A stretch of DNA of 5,106 nucleotides from Candidatus Diapherotrites archaeon CG08_land_8_20_14_0_20_34_12 (lineage in GTDB: Archaea > Iainarchaeota > Iainarchaeia > Iainarchaeales > 0-14-0-20-34-12), in assembly GCA_002779065.1 (NCBI GenBank), contig PEXL01000028.1, positions 1-5,106 of the forward strand, read 5' to 3'. Position 1 is the stretch's first letter. Each line of letters opens with the position of its first letter. Of this stretch, positions 1-5,106 are shown piece by piece. The notes beneath the pieces were generated by a model. It made no database searches. It saw only the letters and a list, made by a program, of their open reading frames with translations, and was not told the DNA's origin. Both the position numbers and the translations under genes were made by a program.

Positions 1-3000
1 GGATAAATATTATGAAATCCTTGACAAGATAAATGAAAAAATTCCAATTTACAAATTGATTGACCCAATAGACAAAATTCTTCCTAGTTTTATTTTATTC
101 GTTGTTTTAACCCTGCTTATTTTAGGTTTATTAATAAGCCCAGTAATTTCTCAGTTTTTACTTCCTCAAAAACTAATTGCAACAATTGAAGTAATAGATA
201 AAGATAATCTGCCAATTAAAGACGCAGCTATTAAATTGCAATTAGCTGATGTAAATGCAGAGTTGTTTGCAGAAGGGGCAACAGATGAATTTGGCCAGTT
301 TTCTGTTGAGTTGCTGAAAGATGAACTTGAAGTAGAAATTTTCGTAAAGCCAGTTGATATGGGTGAAGCAAAATTCAAAAGAACATTATCTGCTGGAGAA
401 ACTTCAACCTTAAAGGTTGCATATGATTCTGCAATTTTTGAAACAAAGGAAGATATAAAACAGTATACTATAAAACTTGTTGAATCCTCTTCAGAAAAAC
501 CGATTGAAAGCAAATCTGCTTTAGTTTCATTAACATGTTCTTTAGGTTCAAGCCCGAGTCCACAAATAAATGTTTCTGGTTCAGGTGTTTTTAAATTCAC
601 TTTAGATAAATTGAAATGCGGTTCAATTACCGCAAAAGGTGAAGCTCCGGGCTATCAAGAAAAAAGCATTTTTGTAAATGACCTTGAAGAGACTATTTCA
701 CTTTCAAAGAAACCAACAACAGAAACTAAAGCAAATCTGTCAGTTAAGGTTTACAGGGAAAAAGTTGAAAATGGTTTGAAAAATATTAAGGTTACTGTTT
801 GTGAATCTGATAATACTGACTGCAAGCCAGCCTACACAAATTCACTCGGAGTAGCAGAGTTTTCTGGATTGGATGTTGGATATTATAACATTACAGCGCT
901 AGAAACAAAAACAAGCGCAAGCAAATCATTGACAGATGTTTTGCTTACTTCCGGGGATAATGAAGAAGAGATTGAATTGCCTGAGGTAAAAACAGATGAC
1001 AAGGGAAATGTTGTTACTACTTACAAATTAGCATTAAAAATAAAGGATTCAGATAGTGTTTTGGGCAATGTCGGAATTACTTTATACAAAGACAGTGTTT
1101 TCTTTAATACTGCAGCTACTGATTCAAATGGCTCATTTACAATGCCAATAAATGATGCAGATAATAGTGCTTATTTCAAGGCATTTTTGATAAAGGAAGG
1201 GCATCTGCCAAAAGTGGTTGCATTAACCAAATATTCTGCTAGCTCAAATCAGTTTGATGACATTACTTTAGAAAAGTTTGATGGTAATTGCGATACTGAA
1301 TGTGGCAAGGTTTTGGTAAAGGTAACTGATTTTGATGATGGTTTGCCTGTTGAAACAGCGTCTGTTTCTTTGTTTGATGAGATAAATGCCACGATACCCT
1401 GGTATTTGGCGAAGGATAGCAATAGTGGTGGTTATGTAGTATTTGAACCATTGCCCCCTGGAGCTTATTTTGCAAAAGCTAAAAAAGTGAACAAAGAAGG
1501 AGCTTCAGAGCATAAATCTTTGGAAGCAGGAAAAGTTCTGCAGTTGGATGTAAAAATAACAATGGGAAATGCAAAAATAAATGTTTATGTATACGAAGAT
1601 ACAGATAAATCAAAAGCGATAGCAAATGCTGATGTTAATTTCTTCCTTGTTTCAGGAACACAATTTTCAAAAATGGAACAAGGATGCAAAACAAATTCAG
1701 AAGGATTTTGCTCAAAAAGCATTCAGGCAGAAAAGAAATTATTTTTGAGCGTATCCTCTTCAGGATATATTTCTCAGCTTGTTGGTGAATTGAACCAGCC
1801 AATTACTACTATTTCGAATGATATTATTGATTTGAATGTTTATTTGAAGAAAGAATCCCCACAGACAATAACCGAAGGGGTTTCTTTAGAATATGCAGGA
1901 ATTTATAAAAATCTTGAAGGAACAGATACTGCCACGGTAATTGTTTCTGATGCTGATAAATTAAATGAGTATTATATCAAATACAACATTTATGTTGCTG
2001 ATGTTTTCCCTGCAGATAACACAGCAAAAACATTGTTGAGTTTCTTTGTTGGTTCTGATGCGCAAGAATTTTTGCCGGAGGGTTATGTGATAAAGCTTTC
2101 TGATGCCCCGGTTTATTCCCCGGTTTTAGTAAACTCTGTTTCAAGCAAATGCTATAAAAAAGACAAGCCATTTGAAATATCTGATTGCGCAAATGGAACA
2201 ATTGATGGCAAATTTTTATTGGCGGAATTCCCTGCACTATCAAAGGTTTTCTTTACAGTAATGGTAAAAATTTTGGTGAACAAAGGAAAAGTAGAAGCAA
2301 CCCCATTTGAATTTTCAGCAAAGGCAAAAGCAATAAAGGAATCTGCTTTGGTTAAAACAACAGGAAAAATCGCTGAAATTGATTGCTCTTTATTTGAGGA
2401 AAAAGGTTTCTTCTGGGATGTTTCTTTAATCAAAGAGGATGATTCAAAAATCATTCCAGAGAAAAAAGATGCTTATTATGAAGTTCCAGGATATTTAGAA
2501 GTTGGAAAATCTTATGATTTGAAAGTCAGGATAATCAATTGCACTGATGCTGATTTCTCAGGAAATTATCAGGTTGGATCAGATTCAAATCCAATAAATT
2601 CTATAAAAAAAGGAAGTTATTATGAACCGACAAAAATCAAACTCAGCCCAGTAGCAGAGACAGGCTACTCCCTTGAGTTAAAATTGTATGCCCTTGAAGG
2701 CCTAAGCCCGCCAAAAGAAAAGGTTTTGTCAAAATACTTATTGAAATATACGGCAATTAAAAAAGACAAAACAATGTATATAACCACAGGAATGGAATCG
2801 CTTATTCCTAATGTAAGCAATACTATTTTAGGGATATTAAAGCAGACAGTTGGTGGAGCTGAATCAGGAGTGCCTTCTGCAAATATTACTTTAGTTAATC
2901 TTGTTACTGGAGCAAATGGAGCCATTATTAAAGAACCTATCGGAATCCAAACAACAACGAATGAAAATGGTGAATTCTCATTGCCGCAACCAGGAAAATC

Positions 3001-5106
3001 TTTAATCCCCGCAAAAGGTGAAATATATTTGTTAAAAGCAACAGCGACAAACTACAAAGATACAGAAAAAATGTTTAAAGTTCAGTATCCTTCAGGATAT
3101 GCATCGCTTAACTGCATTGAATTCAGCCCGCAGCCGGATTCGGTTATTCAGGTTGTTATGCCTGGGGAAAGCAGCACCCAAACGATTTCCCTGACAAACA
3201 AATGCCAAGAAGAAATAAAAGTTTACACAAACGTGCTTGTCCAGAGCGATAAAATAACTTTATCGAGTGCTGGTAATACATATATTTTAGCTGATGGTGA
3301 GATGATTAATTTTGGCATTACCTTTAGCAGCGGAAGCCCGCAGGGCATAATTCAATTGATAATTTCTGGCAATAATATGACAATGGACAAGACCTTCGCC
3401 CAATACTGGTATTTCCTAGTTAAAGATAATTCATCCTGCTTTAGTTTAGAAACACCAGCAGATGCAACATTTGATTTCAGTGAAACTACAAAAGGAACAC
3501 TTGCAATAACTAAGAAAGAAGCATGTAACGTGGAAAATAATAATTATTTGAACACCCTTTTACCAAAAGCCAGCATTTCTCCATCCACTGCAATTATTTC
3601 ATCCAGTACAACCGATAAATCAGGCCAGTTGCTTGGGAATAAATTGCGGTTAAGCTGCATTTCAAAGGAATACCCTTTTAAGTATAAATTTAATTTGTCC
3701 AGTAAAGCTAGGCTTTTGATGCCTGCAAATATTTACTCTTCAGTGGCTGTTGATTATCCCTCTCAGGAACCATTACTTACCTTTACTGAGGCTAAACTAA
3801 AGAACTTAGATTCCAACCCCCTGGCAGAACAGAAAATTGCTGGTTTTTCTCTTGAAGACGTGCTTGAGTTGGTTGAGAAGAAATCCAAAAAAACAGTATC
3901 TGGAACAGACACTTCTGGAAAATATGCCGAAGTTAAAGATAACCTAGGGCTTAATCTTGATGACTTTATTGATTCACAAATCAGCTGTTATCCAATGCTG
4001 ATAGGATTATCCCAGAAACCATATCAAGCAGAAGGGGGTGTAGCTTCATTTGCTCCTTTAGATGCCCCAACGTCCCCAATTGATACATCTGATTGGGCTA
4101 ATTACCCTGCTGCTGTAAACATATATGATTCCATTAAAGTATACGAATGCAAACCGCTAAATGAAATGTCCTCTATCGCAGGAATAGAAAAAACCAAAAT
4201 GTACAATTTTAAAGTGCTTGATGCCATGCTTTTGCAAAGTGATAAAATAAAGGAAAGTGATAAAATAAAGGAGTTTGAGGCCTTTGCAGGTTCTGTTATG
4301 CCAACAAATAGCATAGCCTGGGCATTGGATGATTTCTTTGCAAATGGTTCGAAGGATAATGCAAGCTTGAATGATGATAAAATTTCTAGCACTGAATGTG
4401 TTCTAGATACTTCTTTATTGCAGCAGCTGGCTGATAAAATAAGCCAGAAATTCAATGATGGCATGTATGCTAAATTTAATACAACAAATTGCCTTAATTA
4501 TTCATTTATAACTGAACTTTCAGCCATTTTAAGGGCACAATTAGCCAGCACTTTAGCGAAGTATTCCTGTTACCTTAGGCCTGACGCAACCTCGGTTAAA
4601 AGCACATTTAAGTACGTTGATGATATTGTTGCAATGCTACCTTATGACAAAGTTGTTGAAAATGCGGAGAAACTTTTGCTTGATGACATTGCAAAGAAAA
4701 GCCTTTCCCTTGAGGGGGTTTCTTTAGGCAGCTTCCATAAGAGCGAGATAGCATACGGCAAAATACTTAAATTCCTCAAGGATAAGGATACCACAGTAAG
4801 CCCAATAGTTGAGCCATTATTTTCTGTTGTGGAGAAGGACGAAAAATTGCCTGTTCTCTCAAAAACTTCTTATACTAGTTTATTATCCACTGTATTAGGG
4901 GACATCATGAGCAATAAAACAGCAGATTATTACAAGAACTTTTCGGCAAAATGCGGGGAATATGATTTCCATAGCCTTTTGTTGAAGAAGCTTAAACTCA
5001 AATACAAAGAAAGAGTCAAAAAAGCGCAGGACAATGACCTAAACCTAATCCTTTCCCTTGATGATGAACATTTGGAAAAATTATTATCGCTTTCTAAGAC
5101 TTTTAA
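1..5106 (+). CDS. Giant membrane-anchored surface protein with tandem carboxypeptidase regulatory-like modules (internal fragment, both ends missing)
   Basis: One frame, codons from base 2 to base 5104, runs through the whole window without a stop: 1,701 residues and incomplete at both ends. In order it encodes a charged tail (1-28), a single membrane helix (29-50), six modules of about 90 residues (58-618), two longer beta-rich segments (622-930), a seventh module (943-1028), more beta-rich domains (1035-1265) and a helical C-terminal region (1275-1701). The repeated modules show the turn T/N-x-x-G-x-F seen in carboxypeptidase regulatory-like and related transthyretin-like folds. There are 23 cysteines, many spaced as pairs within one domain, which suggests an oxidising extracellular location. 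Eighteen N-x-S/T sequons are present, about what chance predicts. There are only about 8 arginines, while lysine is abundant. No catalytic motif was seen. The first in-frame ATG (base 359) lies after the membrane helix, so the true start is upstream of the window. The role is inferred: anchored cell-surface stalk, envelope or adhesion protein, probably archaeal (DPANN-like). Confidence 0.9.
86..151 (+). other. Transmembrane helix (membrane anchor) near the N-terminus
   Basis: Residues about 29-50 are an uninterrupted hydrophobic run rich in Leu, Ile, Val and Phe, long enough to cross a membrane once. It follows a charged stretch of 28 residues containing five Lys and six Asp/Glu (ending D-P-I-D-K-I-L-P) and is followed by a short linker and the first beta module. 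No A-x-A or lipobox-type cleavage site is evident after the hydrophobic run, so I read it as an uncleaved signal anchor. Charge does not settle the topology because the tail is nearly neutral. An N-in, C-out orientation is inferred from the cysteine-paired modules that follow. Confidence 0.85.
173..421 (+). other. Module 1: carboxypeptidase regulatory-like / Ig-like beta domain
   Basis: Residues about 58-140. It opens with alternating hydrophobic strands (A-T-I-E-V-I-D), then 'L-P-I-K-D-A-A-I-K-L', the usual 'extra x-P-I-x-x-A-x-V' second strand of these folds. The turn T-D-E-F-G-Q-F lies at residues 94-100. There is no cysteine. It sits directly after the membrane anchor and starts the array of six. 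Confidence 0.7.
458..709 (+). other. Module 2: beta domain with one cysteine pair
   Basis: Residues about 153-236. It starts Y-T-I-K-L-V and ends in the strand T-I-S-L-S. The turn S-G-S-G-V-F (192-197) matches the module motif loosely. Cys179 and Cys206 lie on either side of it and could form a disulfide. The A-P-G-Y segment before the last strand resembles the A-x-G-Y common in carboxypeptidase regulatory-like domains. Confidence 0.6.
728..988 (+). other. Module 3: carboxypeptidase regulatory-like domain
   Basis: Residues about 243-329. First strand A-N-L-S-V-K-V-Y, second strand L-K-N-I-K-V-T-V-C, turn T-N-S-L-G-V-A-E-F (279-287), then 'G-L-D-V-G-Y-Y-N-I-T-A', which closely follows the 'L-x-x-G-x-Y-x-V-x-A' signature of the fold. 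Cys267 and Cys274 are seven residues apart and could close a loop. An acidic stretch (E-E-E-I-E) forms the last strand. Confidence 0.75.
1019..1279 (+). other. Module 4: carboxypeptidase regulatory-like domain
   Basis: Residues about 340-426. Strands Y-K-L-A-L-K-I-K and V-G-I-T-L-Y-K, turn T-D-S-N-G-S-F at 373-379 (the clearest copy of the motif), then a strand with F-K-A-F-L-I-K and G-H-L-P in place of the more usual A-x-G-Y. The linker to module 5 holds Cys430 and Cys434 (C-D-T-E-C), a close pair of uncertain role. Confidence 0.75.
1304..1561 (+). other. Module 5: carboxypeptidase regulatory-like domain
   Basis: Residues about 435-520. Strands K-V-L-V-K-V-T-D and A-S-V-S-L-F-D, then N-S-G-G-Y-V-V-F (474-481) followed by E-P-L-P-P-G-A-Y-F-A-K-A. 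This is the textbook 'G-x-x-x-F-x-x-L-P-P-G-x-Y-x-x-x-A' signature, so this module gives the best single family match in the window. There are no cysteines within the fold. Confidence 0.82.
1568..1855 (+). other. Module 6: carboxypeptidase regulatory-like domain with disulfide across the turn
   Basis: Residues about 523-618. Strands A-K-I-N-V-Y-V-Y and A-D-V-N-F-F-L, then the turn C-K-T-N-S-E-G-F-C (562-570), where the motif is bracketed by Cys562 and Cys570. S-S-S-G-Y follows at the A-x-G-Y position, and the last strand is I-D-L-N-V-Y-L. The module ends the regular array; the next segments are longer and of a different type. Confidence 0.75.
1865..2776 (+). other. Two longer beta-rich segments between the module arrays
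   Basis: Residues about 622-783 and 786-925 do not show the short turn motif of the neighbouring modules. Both alternate polar and hydrophobic residues as in beta sandwiches. Each has one candidate disulfide: Cys717 with Cys729, and Cys795 with Cys847. The second segment contains 'Y-D-L-K-V-R-I-I-N-C-T-D', reminiscent of the strand and N-C-T turn seen in archaeal surface Ig-like domains, but I cannot name a family. The boundary near residue 785 is approximate. Confidence 0.5.
2828..3085 (+). other. Module 7: isolated carboxypeptidase regulatory-like domain
   Basis: Residues about 943-1028. It has strand G-V-P-S-A-N-I-T-L-V-N, turn T-N-E-N-G-E-F (986-992), L-P at 994-995, then Y-L-L-K-A-T-A-T-N-Y-K at the position of the usual A-x-G-Y strand. 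It repeats the pattern of modules 1-6 but stands about 420 residues after the sixth turn motif, separated by the two longer segments. Confidence 0.75.
3104..3796 (+). other. Beta-rich, disulfide-type domains before the helical region
   Basis: Residues about 1035-1125 form one domain: L-N-C-I-E-F-S-P near the start, P-G-E-S at 1055-1058, then T-I-S-L-T-N-K-C, with Cys1038 and Cys1068 as the probable pair and a final strand I-I-Q-L-I-I-S. This arrangement resembles Ig-like domains of archaeal envelope proteins that treat the strand as 'x-L-x-N-x-C'. Residues about 1126-1265 look like one or two further domains with Cys1146, Cys1175 and Cys1219; the boundaries there are uncertain. Confidence 0.5.
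3824..5104 (+). other. Helical C-terminal region of unknown family (continues past the window)
   Basis: From about residue 1275 to the end at 1701 the protein changes character. Beta-type alternation gives way to amphipathic helical stretches, for example S-L-E-D-V-L-E-L-V-E-K-K (1283-1294), L-L-Q-Q-L-A-D-K-I (from about 1472), and the lysine-rich K-L-K-L-K-Y-K-E-R-V-K-K near residues 1664-1675. Six cysteines (1329, 1383, 1466, 1497, 1523, 1651) are spread through it. A less helical stretch near 1340-1375 is rich in Pro, Ala and Ser and may be a linker or loop. I recognise no enzyme motif and no named domain. Its place at the far end of the stalk suggests a distal head or contact region, but that is inference. 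Confidence 0.55.
4236..4272 (+). repeat. 18-bp in-frame tandem duplication
   Basis: Two direct copies of an 18-base unit lie head to tail; the match holds from 4236 to 4272 and breaks on both sides (c against g at the left, a against g at the right). It encodes S-D-K-I-K-E twice (residues 1413-1424). The length is a multiple of three, so the frame is kept. It lies in a predicted helix of the C-terminal region. Confidence 0.9.

Noticed and set aside
359..361. First in-frame ATG as the gene start
   Set aside because: The codons before it encode a well-formed membrane helix and most of module 1, so it is an internal methionine.
166..600. Antisense open frame of 144 codons on the - strand
   Set aside because: It lies opposite the first two modules of the long + strand gene. 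Its product is a Ser/Asn-rich string without recognisable domain structure, as expected for the shadow of an AT-rich coding strand.
1263..2454. Three - strand open frames (1263-1475, 1977-2243, 2152-2454)
   Set aside because: All are inside the confirmed + strand gene. Two overlap each other, and their translations (rich in His, Gln, Asn or Ser) show no plausible protein features.
2605..2611. Run of seven A bases, read A-AAA-AAA in frame, a possible slippery site; a second seven-A run lies at 3887-3893
   Set aside because: The zero frame continues with sensible protein on both sides of each run, and I saw no obvious downstream stem-loop. These are ordinary in an AT-rich, lysine-rich gene, though they are places where sequencing errors could occur.
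2665..2925. - strand open frame with a hydrophobic stretch that could look like a small membrane protein
   Set aside because: It is opposite the coding + strand; antisense readings of Lys/Asn-rich codons readily give Phe/Ile/Leu runs. No intergenic space or promoter supports it.
4102..4464. - strand open frame of 120 codons
   Set aside because: It is antisense to the helical C-terminal region; its Ser/Leu/Phe-rich composition mirrors the sense codons.
569..4939. N-glycosylation sequons as a special signal
   Set aside because: I count 18 N-x-S/T sites, close to what the Asn, Ser and Thr content would give by chance. They may be used, but their number is not evidence.

Overview
The window is the inside of one very large gene. 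On the + strand, the frame starting at base 2 is open from one end to the other: 1,701 whole codons with no stop, no start codon and no intergenic space. Both ends of the protein therefore lie outside the window. I checked this frame codon by codon. It is supported by its protein content: a membrane segment, repeated beta-sandwich modules and paired cysteines. No RNA gene, mobile element, CRISPR array, promoter or terminator is visible. Residue numbers below count the codon at bases 2-4 as residue 1, so residue n begins at base 3n-1.

The gene looks archaeal, most plausibly from a small-genome DPANN lineage (Diapherotrites or Woesearchaeota-like). The reasons are the AT-rich sequence, the lysine-rich and almost arginine-free protein, and the layout: a short charged N-terminus, one uncleaved membrane anchor, then a long cysteine-containing train of Ig-like or transthyretin-like modules. 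This assignment is an inference from style, and a candidate-phylum bacterium is not excluded. In-frame TGG with no in-frame TGA, TAA or TAG fits a standard code.

Layout: residues 1-28 are a charged, probably cytoplasmic tail. Residues about 29-50 are a transmembrane helix. Residues about 58-618 hold six consecutive modules of about 90 residues that resemble the carboxypeptidase regulatory-like (transthyretin-like) fold, each with a turn of the type T/N-x-x-G-x-F. Residues about 622-930 are two longer beta-rich segments. Residues 943-1028 are a seventh module of the first type. Residues 1035-1265 are further beta-rich, disulfide-type domains. From about residue 1275 to the end of the window (at least 425 residues) the protein becomes mainly helical, with six cysteines and no family I recognise.

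Taken together this is a membrane-anchored giant surface protein: a stalk of stacked beta modules carrying a distal helical region. A structural, adhesive or host-contact role is plausible, but nothing in the sequence proves it. No enzyme active site was seen.
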